Source of the DNA: DASVNK01 sp964478815
Lineage (GTDB): Bacteria; Verrucomicrobiota; Verrucomicrobiia; Limisphaerales; SXQI01
Length of the DNA: 64,000 nt
Direction: 5' to 3'
Assembly: GCA_964478815.1 (NCBI GenBank)
Contig: CAYZKY010000005.1
Span: forward strand, 1 to 64,000
The translations under genes and the position numbers were made by a program. The notes under the pieces are model-generated. The model was given only the letters and a program-made list of their open reading frames with translations. It did not search any database and was not told the origin of the DNA. Positions 47,901 to 57,100 of the stretch are shown piece by piece. Numbering within the stretch: the stretch's first letter is position 1; the number at the start of each line of letters is the position of its first letter.

Positions 47901-50900
47901 TCCTGCGCAATCAGCCCATGCGCCTCGAGCGCTCGGAGTGCCGCCGTCCAGAGCCTTCCGTACTTGGGTAACCAATCTGCGGCAGGCTTCGGGCCGAATC
48001 GAACACTCGACCACGCTTGTCCTGGGGGCACAATCGCCTCCAGAAGTTCGGCCGCGCAACGCCTGTTCAGCCGTGCAAGGGAATTAGGCACTTCCGAAAG
48101 TGTAGCCTCAAGTCGTTTCCATTCGACGTCGCAGGCCGCCCGAATCCCGCTCGTGTCGGCCTGCGACCCCGCCGGAAGGCATTTCGCCCGCCCGCCCAGC
48201 ACCACGCTGCTGGACTTCAAAACTTCGGGATCAATCTTGGCCGCGACCACTTGCGGCAGGCGGCTTTCCAGAGCGGCCTCCAGGCAAGCCATCCCTTCGT
48301 CGACGCCAATCGGATGCACGCCCAGTGTTTCCAGCCGGTCGATCATCCCGCTCCGCGCCATGATCCCGACCTCGCCCCACAATCCCCAATTCACGGTGAT
48401 CACCGGGTAGGGGACTTCCCGTCGAAGCTGTTCCGCGAATGCATCCTGAAAGGCACAGCCCGCCACGTAGTTGCTCTGGCCTGCGTTGGCGATCAGCGAA
48501 TTCAGCGACGAGAAATAAAGGCAGAAATCGAGCGGCTTATCGCGCAAGGCTCGGTCTAACGCAAGGGTTCCCTCTACTTTCGACCTCAATACAGACAGGA
48601 AATCATCGTCTCCCATCGCCCGAACTGATCGGTCCGACAGAGTCAACGCGGAATGAATCACGCCGTGAATGGCTCCAGAATGTTCTCGGATATGAGTAAC
48701 GATGCGTTGAACGTGTTCCTTGTCCCCGAGATCGGCTTGAAAGTACTCCGCGCCAAGCTCTCGCACTTCGCGGCGTTGATCTTCCGAAAGCGCACTTCGT
48801 CCCAACAAGAAGCACTTGGCCTGGAATTCTCGATGCAGACGCTTTGCCAGCGCAAAACCCAAACCGCCTCGACCGCCCGCAATCAGATACCGCCCGCCCG
48901 CGCGAAAGAGAGTCGATGAGCGCGTTGCCGGAAGCTCGATCGGATGCAATTCTCGCACATGCCGCAACCCGCCCCTCACCGCTGCCTCAAGGTTCGATTC
49001 CAGTTCCACCAGTCGAACGCTCGGCCCGTCGAATTTATCCACGTCGATGCACGAGACCCGCCATCGCGGATGCTCGTGCGCGGCAGCTTTGGCAAGGCCG
49101 GCCACCAAAGCGCCCTCCGGACGCAACGCGGCTTCTTCTCCAGTCACCGAGTGCGCATTCTGCGTGATAACCTTGAGGCCAATCTTCCGCTCCTGATCGA
49201 GGATCTGGCATAGACGCAGCAATGCCAGCACGCCGGTTCGATACACCTCGGACAACGATTCCCTCCCAGCGATCCCGTCGGTCGGCATGCCTCCAAGAAA
49301 ATAGACCTCCGAAACGTCCGCCGCCTCAGTCAGCACACGCTCGAAGTCCAGGCGGCTGCTCGCATCGATAGCCATGCGGTTCTTCGAGAGCTTCTCGTAC
49401 TTGCGCCCCAGATGAATCTGCACGACGTGACGCCCAGCGGTCTCGCGTTCCAGCTCGTCCGAAAACCCACCGTCGTAGGCATTTCGAAACACCAGGATGC
49501 TCCCGCTTCGTGAAGGGGGGGCCTCCGCCGCGTCTCCACGAATGGCCCAACGGGGAATGAAACAAGGCACGGAAAGTGCCTTCGCGGCGTTTGCCGGTGC
49601 TTTGACCGGCTTGAGGACAATCTCCTGAAAGTCCGCCGCCAGCGAGCCATCCATCCCCAGCAATTGCGCGCTGACGGCCGCGTCGCGCCCTGAAGCCGGC
49701 GCTTCCTCCGTCCGCACATGAACGTAGCCAGACGTCGGCAGGTTCGGCACGATCCACGCGCTTTTCACCGAAAATGGCACCATGGCGCTTCCACGAGCCA
49801 GCGGCTCGCGATAGAGTGGCAGAATCGCTTGGAACAACGCATCGAGTGCGGCGTCGGTGCCTTCCGAGGAAGAGGGCAATTCGAAGCGAATCAACGCTTC
49901 GGTGGGCGCACTCCACGTTTCGCGCACGATGCGGAATGTCTTGCCGTACTCGATCCCGATGGCGCTGAATCGCCGGTACAGTTCTTCCGAGGTCATGCCG
50001 GCCCGCAACCGGGCCTGAATCTCCGAAACGGGTTCGCTCGCTGTTCGTCGGCTTTCGTCGCGCTCCCATCGCCCCGTCGAGTGCTCCCCTTTCTGACTCT
50101 TCAGCGACCAGTTGCCATCCTGGAAATCGATGTGGAACGCCGCTCCACCATCGTCGACTGTTCCCGGAAGCCTCCAGAGAACGTCGCCCAACGTTCCGGC
50201 TTCACCCAAGCCCAGCCGATTGGCTTCTTCGATGACCATCCGGAGTTGCGTCACGCCGGGAAGAACCTTGGCTCCAAAGACGCGATGATCCTTCAACAAC
50301 GATTCGCTTCCGCTAAAACACAATTCGGATCTTTTCTGCTTCGCGTGCTCCGTTGGTTTGCGTCGGTCCTCAACTGCCGGGAACCAGTGCCGCCGTCGTT
50401 CGAACGGATAGGTCGGCAAGGAAACAACTCGTGCGCTGCTTTCGTGCAGTTTGCCCCAATCGATGCTCTTGCCCTCCACCCATGCGCGGCCTCCCTGCTG
50501 CAGCCCATCCAGGGAAGCATCCGGCGCGAGCAAGGCTTCCGAAGGTTTGTCTTCGGCAGCCCGCCCCACGACGATTCGCTCATCGGCCTTTCCGGCATCG
50601 AAGTGTCGCAGCAGTTCTGTAATTTCTTCGAGGCTTTGGCCGGCGATCGCCAATCGATGCTCGTGGTGCTGGCGTCCTGTTTGAAGTGAGAAGCAGAACT
50701 CAGCCAGCGAGATGTCCGGCGCTTCGTTCCTCAAATACTCCTCGAATCGTTTCGCATAAGCGCGCAGCCGATCCGGCGATGTCGCCGACAAAACGAAAAG
50801 ACCCGGTCTCGCCTCGCTCGCTCTTTTTCTTGCGCCGGGATACTCCTCCACCACCACATGCGCGTACGCGCCGCCCATCGCAAAAGCGCTGATCCCGGCC

Positions 50901-52633
50901 CGGCGCGGGTGGCTCACAGGGTCCGGCCACTCCCGGCCCTCCCGGTTCACATAGAGCGGAGAGTTCTCCAATTTGATATACGGATTAAGTTCCTGGAAAT
51001 GTGGCATGGCGGGAATAAACCCGTGCTTCATGCACAGGATCGCCTTGATCACGCCCGCCACTCCTGCTGTTCCTTCCGTGTGGCCGATGTTCGCTTTCAC
51101 CGATCCGATGGCGCAGGTGCCCTTCTTGTCCGTGAACGGCTTGAACGCCTTCTTGAGCGCCTCGGTCTCGACCGGATCGCCAATCAGCGTTCCCGTCCCG
51201 TGCGCCTCGATATAGCCCAGCGTCTCCGGCGAAATCCCCGCATCCTTCCACGCGCGTTGCACCACCGCCGTTTGCAGCAGAGTCCTCGGCGACGTCGGAT
51301 TATTCGCGCGTCCTCCGTGATTGAGGGCGGAGCCCTTGATCACGGCGTGAATCTGATCCCCATCTCGCAACGCGGCTTCGAGCGGCTTCAGCAGCAACGC
51401 CGCGATTCCTTCCCCCGGCACATAGCCATCCGCCGAGGCATCGAACGTATGACAGCGTCCCGTCGGGGACAAAGCCCCAATAGCCGAGAAATAAACGTAA
51501 TGCAGCGGGCTCAGCAGCAAGTTCGTTCCTGCCGCGAAGGCCATTTCGCAATCGCCCGCCTGCAACGCCCGGCAGGCAAGGTGCAGCGCCACCAGCGACG
51601 AACTGCACGCGTCATCCACCGGAATGCTCGGCCCCCGCAGATCGAAGAAATACGAAGGCCGGTTGGCCACGAACGACAGCGCACTGCTTACGCCCGCCAT
51701 GCCTGAAATCGGCACGCCCAATCGCACGATCTCGTCCCAGTACTCCCGGAAGCACACGCCCACATACAACCCGGTATTGCTGCCCCAAATCTTGCGGCCG
51801 TATCCCGCGTCCTCCACCGTCTCGTACATCACTTCCAACAGCATCCTCAACTGCGGGTCCGTGAAGTCCGCTTCCGGAGGCGAGATGTGAAAAAACAGGG
51901 GGTCGAACTTGTCCACGTCCGGAAGAAAGCTGCCCCACTTGCAATAAGTCCGGTCCGGCCTCTGCGGCGTCGGGTCGAACCACGGCCGGTAATCCCAATG
52001 ATCCTGCGGCACTTCGGTGATGAGGTTCGTCCGGTCGCGCAGATGCCGCCAGAACGTTCGCAAGTTTGGCGATTGCGCGAAGCGCCCCGCCATCCCGATC
52101 ACCGCGATGTCCTTCGTCTTCGTTTTGGATTCGCCCGGCTCTTCCACGATCGGCACCGGCTCGGCCCATTCCGTGCGCGCTCCTTCGCTTCGAATTTCCG
52201 GGCTGGCTTCTATTCGCGGTGCCACGAGTTCCGGCACTGGCCCGCGGCGCGCAAAGAACGCCGTAAACTTCTCCCCATGCTCCTTCTCCAGGTAACCGCT
52301 TAGTTCGAGGATGTTCTGATATTCGAAGAACAGAGTTGGATACAATTCGATCCCGACCTCTTTCTCGATTTGTTCGACGACACCGATCAGCTTCGACGAG
52401 TCGGCGCCCAACTCAAGGAACGGCCGATTCACGGACACCGCTTCCGGCGTGCATTCCAGCATGGGGGCCACGCGCTCGGCCAGGAAGCGCTGAATCGAGC
52501 CCGGGAGATCCGTTGTTGTCGCTGCACCGCGAATCTGCACGATGCGGCGATAGGCCTCCTCCTCCGTCATTCGCTGCTCCGCCACTTGCGCCAGGAGCTG
52601 CTCGATTTCCAGATGGTTCCCGTTGGAATGCAT
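38921..52633 (-). CDS. PKS: ACP-KS-DH-KR-cMT-ACP-ER-KS-DH-ACP-KS-KR-ACP
   Basis: This 4570-residue protein, the largest in the window, carries the ACP for the KS at the end of the previous protein and three further modules. ACP1 has Ser79. KS1 has Cys343 in the unusual DDACSSS. The DH has His783 but only D and Q of its second motif (DAALDALFQ). The KR has Tyr1389. The C-methyltransferase has LEIGSGTGGT at 1681-1690, and ACP2 has Ser1928. The enoylreductase has an AAGGTG nucleotide loop near 2150 and sits after the ACP rather than before it. Next come KS2 (Cys2506), DH (His2955, GLLDGALQ, with the usual His of this motif replaced by Pro), ACP3 (Ser3244), KS3 (Cys3507 in DSACSSS), KR (Tyr4329) and ACP4 (Ser4524). 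All three KSs keep HGTGT and the xxGH histidine, so all should condense. The first full module would give an alpha-methylated, fully reduced unit if the ER acts there. No AT domain is present. Confidence 0.95.
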   Translation of the reverse strand: MHSNGNHLEIEQLLAQVAEQRMTEEEAYRRIVQIRGAATTTDLPGSIQRFLAERVAPMLECTPEAVSVNRPFLELGADSSKLIGVVEQIEKEVGIELYPTLFFEYQNILELSGYLEKEHGEKFTAFFARRGPVPELVAPRIEASPEIRSEGARTEWAEPVPIVEEPGESKTKTKDIAVIGMAGRFAQSPNLRTFWRHLRDRTNLITEVPQDHWDYRPWFDPTPQRPDRTYCKWGSFLPDVDKFDPLFFHISPPEADFTDPQLRMLLEVMYETVEDAGYGRKIWGSNTGLYVGVCFREYWDEIVRLGVPISGMAGVSSALSFVANRPSYFFDLRGPSIPVDDACSSSLVALHLACRALQAGDCEMAFAAGTNLLLSPLHYVYFSAIGALSPTGRCHTFDASADGYVPGEGIAALLLKPLEAALRDGDQIHAVIKGSALNHGGRANNPTSPRTLLQTAVVQRAWKDAGISPETLGYIEAHGTGTLIGDPVETEALKKAFKPFTDKKGTCAIGSVKANIGHTEGTAGVAGVIKAILCMKHGFIPAMPHFQELNPYIKLENSPLYVNREGREWPDPVSHPRRAGISAFAMGGAYAHVVVEEYPGARKRASEARPGLFVLSATSPDRLRAYAKRFEEYLRNEAPDISLAEFCFSLQTGRQHHEHRLAIAGQSLEEITELLRHFDAGKADERIVVGRAAEDKPSEALLAPDASLDGLQQGGRAWVEGKSIDWGKLHESSARVVSLPTYPFERRRHWFPAVEDRRKPTEHAKQKRSELCFSGSESLLKDHRVFGAKVLPGVTQLRMVIEEANRLGLGEAGTLGDVLWRLPGTVDDGGAAFHIDFQDGNWSLKSQKGEHSTGRWERDESRRTASEPVSEIQARLRAGMTSEELYRRFSAIGIEYGKTFRIVRETWSAPTEALIRFELPSSSEGTDAALDALFQAILPLYREPLARGSAMVPFSVKSAWIVPNLPTSGYVHVRTEEAPASGRDAAVSAQLLGMDGSLAADFQEIVLKPVKAPANAAKALSVPCFIPRWAIRGDAAEAPPSRSGSILVFRNAYDGGFSDELERETAGRHVVQIHLGRKYEKLSKNRMAIDASSRLDFERVLTEAADVSEVYFLGGMPTDGIAGRESLSEVYRTGVLALLRLCQILDQERKIGLKVITQNAHSVTGEEAALRPEGALVAGLAKAAAHEHPRWRVSCIDVDKFDGPSVRLVELESNLEAAVRGGLRHVRELHPIELPATRSSTLFRAGGRYLIAGGRGGLGFALAKRLHREFQAKCFLLGRSALSEDQRREVRELGAEYFQADLGDKEHVQRIVTHIREHSGAIHGVIHSALTLSDRSVRAMGDDDFLSVLRSKVEGTLALDRALRDKPLDFCLYFSSLNSLIANAGQSNYVAGCAFQDAFAEQLRREVPYPVITVNWGLWGEVGIMARSGMIDRLETLGVHPIGVDEGMACLEAALESRLPQVVAAKIDPEVLKSSSVVLGGRAKCLPAGSQADTSGIRAACDVEWKRLEATLSEVPNSLARLNRRCAAELLEAIVPPGQAWSSVRFGPKPAADWLPKYGRLWTAALRALEAHGLIAQDGDGHRIAVEQDELARPKGPEESFPGFEAHATLAHLCLEHFRKIVTGQIQATEVMFPDSSMALVEPIYAGNSIADACNRIVAKSVAASIIGPLSNESTQRVRILEIGSGTGGTTRFVGEVLTRLLRDRNIAPGKLEYCYTDVSDSFIQHGKQEFGAEWPFLKFQTLDIERSIEAQGLELNSCDIVIASNVLHATRAIDQTLAQVKQLLKRNGVLILNELTEVSCFATVTFGLLDGWWLFDDSEFRLPGSPLLNVVAWQQRLRAAGFDTPCVLAHVDSRQTVIMASSDGVVAADEPQTRNPEVLRPMESPRTGRAASGNMLGLVQQQIAATLRLRPEEINIRKRFSEYGIDSILSVDLINRLNKALGLSLRTTVLFDYSSAAELASHLDQLAPASPLARTTPTPETTRILERASAAPSEGEALAAVITGPGGIDDLQIQRIPIRPPGAREIRIRIRAFSLNFGDWLCVRGLYPSMPEYPFTPGFEVSGEIEEVGHEVTRFQFGDCVVALTGPSFGGHAEVINVDERLAVLKPDDVSFEHGAAYPVVFLTAQMAAERARIRAGESVLIQTAAGGTGLMLVQLAQEAGARIFATAGHSEKLEYLKSLGVEETINYRTQDFATEILRRTNGRGVDVVFNTLAGDAIQKGLDVLAPNGRYVEIALTGLKAAGSLDFSRLTRNQTFGSVNLFDALRANMDEAPALLEAMMQRLREGRIRPKLAHLFEFGELKEAYRALESRSNIGKIMVRGPERTRRAIKERTTGKIAIVGMAGRFPGAKNLEAFWQNLAAGRSAITEIPAERWPIEGFYDSNPAAPGRSVCKWGGFLDKIDRFDPLFFNISGREAERMDPQQRLFLETAWHTLEDAGYPANRLNEARCGLFVGAAGGDYYLKLKESGVAPDGYVFTGNQPSILAARLAYHLNLKGPAMAVDTACSSSLVAIHLACQAICQGEIEMALAGGVFINTTPDFHLLCSKAGMLSPNGACRTFDDAADGFVPGEAVGAVLLKPLEKALADGDNIHGVILGSGLNQDGRTNGITAPSAVSQTSLELEVYRKAGIDPATISYVEAHGTGTKLGDPIEIEALANAFRKTTQRTGFCDIGSVKTNIGHAATAAGIASLLKVLLGLQHEHIPPSLNFATENRQLRLEETPFKVSRSLRAWERSASRPRRAAISSFGFSGTNCHLVIEEAPTRRPAPAVSRGPAVVVVSGKTEEALAARVRELQEWLKTHPATEVTDVAYSLACCRDHFEHRVAILADDLAELAKKLGDLGRMTSRGASSEPSDTNSAQVARALREMTTPGAKREALGALSGLYVRGADVPWERLYSDRKRNRIVLPGYPFADERYWIPNDSGENKSGVTTPPSVDSRKSSVPLSGDEDYLRDHVIAGDRILPAVVYLEWTRKVIAPGSRLTNCVWLQPFHAQTADVAASLDIAISGGDIAITSAQGCHFQATAQSTGTSSPVIADLALEAIKARCPNRLGRNELYGLFAEREIVYGPSFRSVQEVWCSEREAVAFLVLADIETQDTAAGWPPGLLDGALQSAMALMRRHLPARGGAFVPYGLESLEFPVNRLPSRLTVHTRLTEQTENRFKFDLSIGDEAGRGLLALRGFGVKALSNEVPAVPATTSAGTIAMPEFQTHAEEFLRQILAKELRIEPRTIRPTDPFEKFGIDSIMVNEFNILLEKTFGPISKTIFFECKNLRELAAHFIEHHPSTLRARLPDIDSRLKGAPVSVPRQVATPERNEFAGANAIDGPSRVKDEDIAIIGMAGRFPKARNVNEFWENLRAGRDCTSEIPAERWDQSRWFDPDPKQEGKCYTRWGAFIDDFDQFDPLFFKISPQEAELMDPQERHFLEIAYLTMADAGYTPESLRQASASTRGKDIGVFVGVMWGDYQLYGGAESFAESPLPWSAYWSIANRVSYTFDFQGPSLAIDSACSSSLTAIHLACESLHRGQCRTALAGGVNLSLHPNKYRQLCQMKFASTDGKCRSFGAGGDGYVPGEGVGAVLLKPLSQAVRDGDHIYGVIKATGVNHGGKTNGYSVPNPRAQANLIADVIERSGVAPESIGYLEAHGTGTSLGDPIEVTGLTKAFAEFTPERGFCALGSAKSNIGHLEAAAGIAATIKVLLQMKHRQLAPSLHSETVNPNIRFEETPFRLQRALAVWASPTGNGQADRRTAGVSSFGAGGANAHLIIEEFQETRPVTPRHPQELVVLSALTEQQLKEAAETLREALSGQNHLPVDRIAWTLQDGRESMPVRLAFCARDTTECSDKLARFAADDFANDIWTRLDPTEPNVETGPEEVSYIENLCRNRRLDKLAACWLAGHRIEWAKLHGEKVRPVRLPLPATPFARQRYWIAKPVSPREPTERIADELFYATRWEHSPATQTVPSNSSTQRHILVFDTTDAIGTSWATALAGEGEQLQITRIVASSSDPAGCDASLSVRPGCEADYDDVMRKLAAAGTSPTDVLMLWPYRSPMNGPDQCAGLEAAKRTEQSVLPLFLLTKALQSHFYSDSINLLAVSRSQEGGTHPIDVAMGGFAASARRERPHHRIRTLAIGEPAPSQAELDTLLWSELNQPDDGIEVRRAGGNRSLRRVVTSPSGDLDSSPEIRRGGVYLLTGGLGELGIEFARYLGEEFLARVILLGRSPLDAQRQEKLAQLGEQGVLYLAADISRANELESALSKARERFGPIQGVLHLACVVEDALVFRKTVDNFRRVLAPKVDGTLALDWATRNDPLDFFVSFSSAVALTGNAGQTDYGAACRFQDAFAETRDQLRAKGLRSGRSISIGWSQWEKAGHFASRDFLKSMGIEPLSLRKGWLALQRSLRSSENFHLVIDGDPGRIRALLGIRNDVASDRTEDAKPASPPVLHAFSQTEAALSESELDAFLTQWADQATPEELRLAEAFVPAAPPNGHAAESSVMDAIESALKNRLKLTLSPADRRKPLTDFGLDSINAVKLADDLQKQLGVEVNPKLFWDSANVEAMAEALAQQRRGRKGQ

Positions 52634-54116
52634 AGCGTCAGCCGATTCGAGAGTGCGCTTCCTGAACCGAGATCTCGCCCCGTTTCAATTGTCGCAATGC
52701 CTGCCGCAGCGGATCTTCGGGCGCGGCGTGCTCGTTTCGTTCGTTCGCTGGCTCGCCAAGCCAGTAGCGCTTCCGCTGGAAAGTTGTGGCTGGTTTGGCG
52801 CTGCGCTTCCTTTGATAACCGACTGCAGCAGGCTCGAATTCCTCGACGATCATGTGGCAATTCGTCCCGCCAAAACCGAACGACGACAGCCCCGCGCGCC
52901 GCGGGCCGCTCTTCCGCGCCCACTCTGCGGCCTTGGTCACCGGGTAGAAGGGCGAGTCCTCGAAGCGGAACCGCGGATGCGGCTCTTCGCAATGCAATGT
53001 CGGAAACAGGATTCGGCCTTGGAAGGCGCCAAGTACCTTTAGAAAGCTTGCCACCCCCGCCGCCCGGAGCAGATGCCCCAGGTTCGATTTCAGCGATCCT
53101 ACACCGCAAAACTGCTTCCCATCCGTAAATTTTCGATACACCTGCGTGGCTGCCTTGATCTCGATGGGATCGCCTAAAGCCGTCCCCGTGCCGTGTGCTT
53201 CCAGATACCCGATGGTCGCGGGATCGACCCCCGCGTTTTGCAAAGCTGCCGCGATCACTTGCTCCTGCGCCTCCAGGCTCGGTGTCGTCAGGCCCATTGT
53301 ATGGCCGTCGTTGTTGACGGCCGAACCGGCGATCACCCCCAGAATCTGGTCGCCGTCCCGCAATGCATCTGGGAACCGCTTCAGCAGCACCAGCCCGGCG
53401 CCTTCACCCAGCACCATTCCATCCGCGCGCTTGTCGAAGACGGCGCACCGGCCGCTCGGCGAAAGCACGCCCGCATCTTGGAATCCGGCAAAGTAGCTGG
53501 CATCGAGAAGCAGTTGCACCCCGCCCGCCATTGCCATCTCCGCCTCCCCGTGACGCAAACTCTGGCACGCTTGATGAATCGCCACGAGCGAGGCCGAGCA
53601 CGCAGTATCCACTGTCCACGACGGCCCCCGCCAATGGTAGAAGTCCGAAATCCGGGCCGCCACCATGTTGGAGAGTTGGTTGACGATGATCTGCGCATGC
53701 TTTCCCTCCGGCCACAATGAAGTCCGGTTCGGCACATAGTCGCTCTGGCCCGCGCCGAGCATCACCGCCACCCGTCTTCCTTTGATCTCCTCCCGCGTGT
53801 AGCCCGCGCGATCCAGCAATTCCTGCGCGAGTTCCAGCGCCAGCCGCTGCTGCGGGTCGATCCCGGAAGCATCCGCCTCTCGAATGCCGAAGTAACCCGG
53901 ATCGAACAAATCGACTCCTTCGAGAAAGCTTCCCGCCAGGTGCGTGGTCCCGCGGCCGTTTAGCCCGTGTGGTCCCGCCGTCAAATCGCGCCGCCACGCC
54001 TCGGGCGGAGCTTCGGTGATGAAATCCTCTCCGGCTCGCAGCCGCGCCCAGAATCGTTCGAGCGACGCTGCCCCCGCGAACCGCCCACACGCCCCGATCA
54101 CGGCAACTGGTTCTGC
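50834..54116 (-). repeat. KS-ACP-KS cassette, copy B (split across two genes)
   Basis: The last KS of the 2421-residue protein, the N-terminal ACP of the 4570-residue protein and its first KS form the same unit as 6745-10002. Shared sequence includes ARISDFY near the first active site, IELYPTLFFEYQNI in the ACP, and DYRPWFDP, YCKWGSFL and GRCHTFDA in the second KS. Here a gene boundary (52634-52637) falls between the first KS and the ACP. In copy A all three domains lie in one polypeptide. Confidence 0.8.
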
Positions 54117-57100
54117 GCGATGGCGCTCGCCATTTCGATGCGCGGCCCCGTTGGAAGCATGAGCAACGCCGTTCTCTTGAACGTGAAAGCCGTTGAGCTT
54201 CGCGGCGTGGCCGTTCGTGTCGGCGAAGTGAATCGTCCCGTTTCCCGCTCCGGTGTGATGTCCATTGTGCGTCGTGCGATCTTCTCGTGGCAACTCCGGC
54301 AGCTCGCTCGCCAGATGCTTTGTAAGCCTCGCGAGCGTGGGATGCTCCGTCAGCGCCGAAGGCTCCAGCACGATGCCCCAGGCTTCCTCGATCTTGCCCA
54401 CGATGGTCATGAGGCTCACCGAATCGACGCCATATTCGCGCAAGTCGTTTTCGGGATCGAGGTCGCTCGGGCGCAGCTTCAGCACGTCCGCCGTGATCGA
54501 AATCAACTTCTCCAGGATGTCGTTCGCACGGGTGGTCGGCACTCCGTTTCCCTCAGCCTTCACCGATGCCTTGGGTGGAACAGGCGCCCCCGCCTGTTCC
54601 GTTCGGGCGTCTCGCCCGGACGTTCGCACCACCACCGGCTGCGTTTCTCTTGGCTCCACACCAAGCCAGCGCTCCAGTAATTCCCGTTTGCCCCGCGCCA
54701 CGGCCAGTCGCGTCTTGCCCGACGCCACGCCATCGAAAAACACCTGGATGCCATCGGCCGAGGGCAGGGAATGTAACCCGAATTTCCGCGCCAGGCTTTC
54801 GCGGGCCCCCACGGTTAGGCTCATTCCGCCTTCCTCCCACCACGGCCAGTTGATGGACAAGGTCAGCCCGCGCCGCAAGCCGAGCCTTCGATGCGCTTCC
54901 CGCGCTTCCGCCAGCGAATCTTGAAATGCGTTTGCCGCCGCGTAATCCGCTTGGCCGATGTTCCCCGCCACTGCGCTCAGCGATGAAAACATGACAAACC
55001 AGTCGAGCGGCTCCGTCGCAGTCGCCTGATCGAGGTGGATCGAGCCTTGCACCTTGGGTGCCAGCACGCGTTTCCACGAGTCATGCTGCTTGCGGGCGAT
55101 CATCGCATCCTCGATTACCCCCGCGCTCTGCACCACACCGTGCAGCGGCCCAAACTCGGTGTGAACTTCGTCGATCAAGGCCCGCACGGAGCCGGCGTTC
55201 GACAAATCCACCGGCCGATAGCTCGCCTTGGCTCCCATCTGGCGCAATGCCTCCAGCTTCGCCGCGCCCAGTTCATCCAGCGTCCGCCGCCCCGCGAGAA
55301 CCAGGTTCACGGCGCATCGCGACGCAAACTCTCTCGCGAAAATCCATCCCAGCCCTCCCAGCCCCCCCGCAATCAGATAGGTGCCTCCCGGCCGGAGTGC
55401 GGCTCGGGCCGCAGGACTTACCGAGATGCTCCTCAAGCGCTGCACCAGGCGCTCCCCGTTCCAGAACACGCACGGGCTCCAGGCCTCGGGTGCTTGGTTC
55501 GCCTCGGCAACGAGCGTCTCCGCCGCCGTCTCCGGCGAAGTGCCAGCGCGGAACCGCACCGTTTTGCACGCATGCTTCGGATGTTCAAGCCGCAAGGTTC
55601 GCGCAACCCCCGAAAGCATTCCCGCGAACGGATTCTCTCCGTCGGACGCGTTTTGCCCGGCCTCGATCCAGCGCAACGGTCGCTTCGGGGCGGTTCGCAA
55701 CAACTCTTGCACGGCCAGCATGGCGGAGCCGAGGCTCGCTTCCGCGTGCGCCTGCGGTTCGTTGCGATACTCCCAATTCAACGAGTTGATCACCGTGATC
55801 GGCTCGTTCGAATCGCTGGCCAAGTTCTTCAGAGCCTCCGGCCACGACGAGAGGTTTTTCACCATCGTTACCCGGACGCGCGACTCTCCTTTCGGCACTC
55901 GTGCGCGGATCTCCTCCGCTAACGCATCGCCCAGTAAAAATAGATCCGAAGAAATGCCCTCTGTAACGTCCAGTGCCTCAGGTGCCCAATACGGCTCGAA
56001 ATAACAAAGCTCCGCCGCCGGAGTTTCCGCTGACGGTTCTCCCAGTGACGTCATGCGCGAGACGATCTTCGAGAAGCGCGCGCGAACGAGTCCCTCGCGG
56101 TCCGTCAATCGAATATCGAATTTGCGCACATTGCCCGCGTCGCTCAGCAGGGCAACATGCACATGAGCCGCCGTCGCCACATCCCCGAACACGCTCACCT
56201 CATCGACCGAGAACGGCAGATGCAGGCCGTTCTGGGTTTTCCGCGCAATTCCGATGGCGGACTGAATCGCGCTATCGAGTGCCAGCACCGCCCAGCTTTC
56301 ATCAGCCGCCGCCGAAGGCACGCACACGTCCGCCAGCGCTTCGCTCGCGCCGCCGCGCATGCTTTGGATCATCTGGAAGAGTGGCCCCAGTTTGAGCCCC
56401 GCGCCCGCAAACTGCCTGTAGATCTGTGCCAGGTCGGCCGATGGCTCGGTCCGCGCGCGAATCGCCTTCAAATCGATTCGCTCCATCTCCAGGGAAGCCG
56501 CCCGCAACAACTTTCCTTGTGCATGGAGCAAGCCATTCGTCGCCCCGCGCACCGTGAAGCTGTACTGCTCGCCGGCTCGTTCGAACGTCAGCTTGAGGGC
56601 GAGTTCGTCGCTCTCGCTTCTCATCGGTTGCAGCCACACCACATGCTTGATCGTGCAGTCCGAATGCTCTGGAGATATGACCCGCCACGCGTCTCGCGCC
56701 ATCTGGATAATGGCCGCTCCCGGCAGCAGCGGTCCCTCGGCCACGCGATGTTCGGTCCAGACACGATCCGTCAGCCGGAAGGTCTTCTGGAAAACCGCGC
56801 CCTTTTCCGTCTTCTCGAACGAATCCAGGAGCGGTCCAAACGGTCGCGGTGCTATCCGTGGACTCGCGGCTGTCCTCGGTTGCTTTGTCGGCAGCCAGTA
56901 CCGCTCTTTCGCGAATGGGTAGCTCGGCAGGGTTACGATTCTGCCGGGGTCGCGCCCTGAATCTTCCCACGCAATTTCAACGCCATCCACCCACAGCTCG
57001 GCTACTTCCCCCAAACGGCCTTCCGACAACAACCGCGCGTGCTGCTTTCGCGCGTTCTCCGAAACCGCGTCATCGGTCATCATGGATGCGCCGCGCACAA

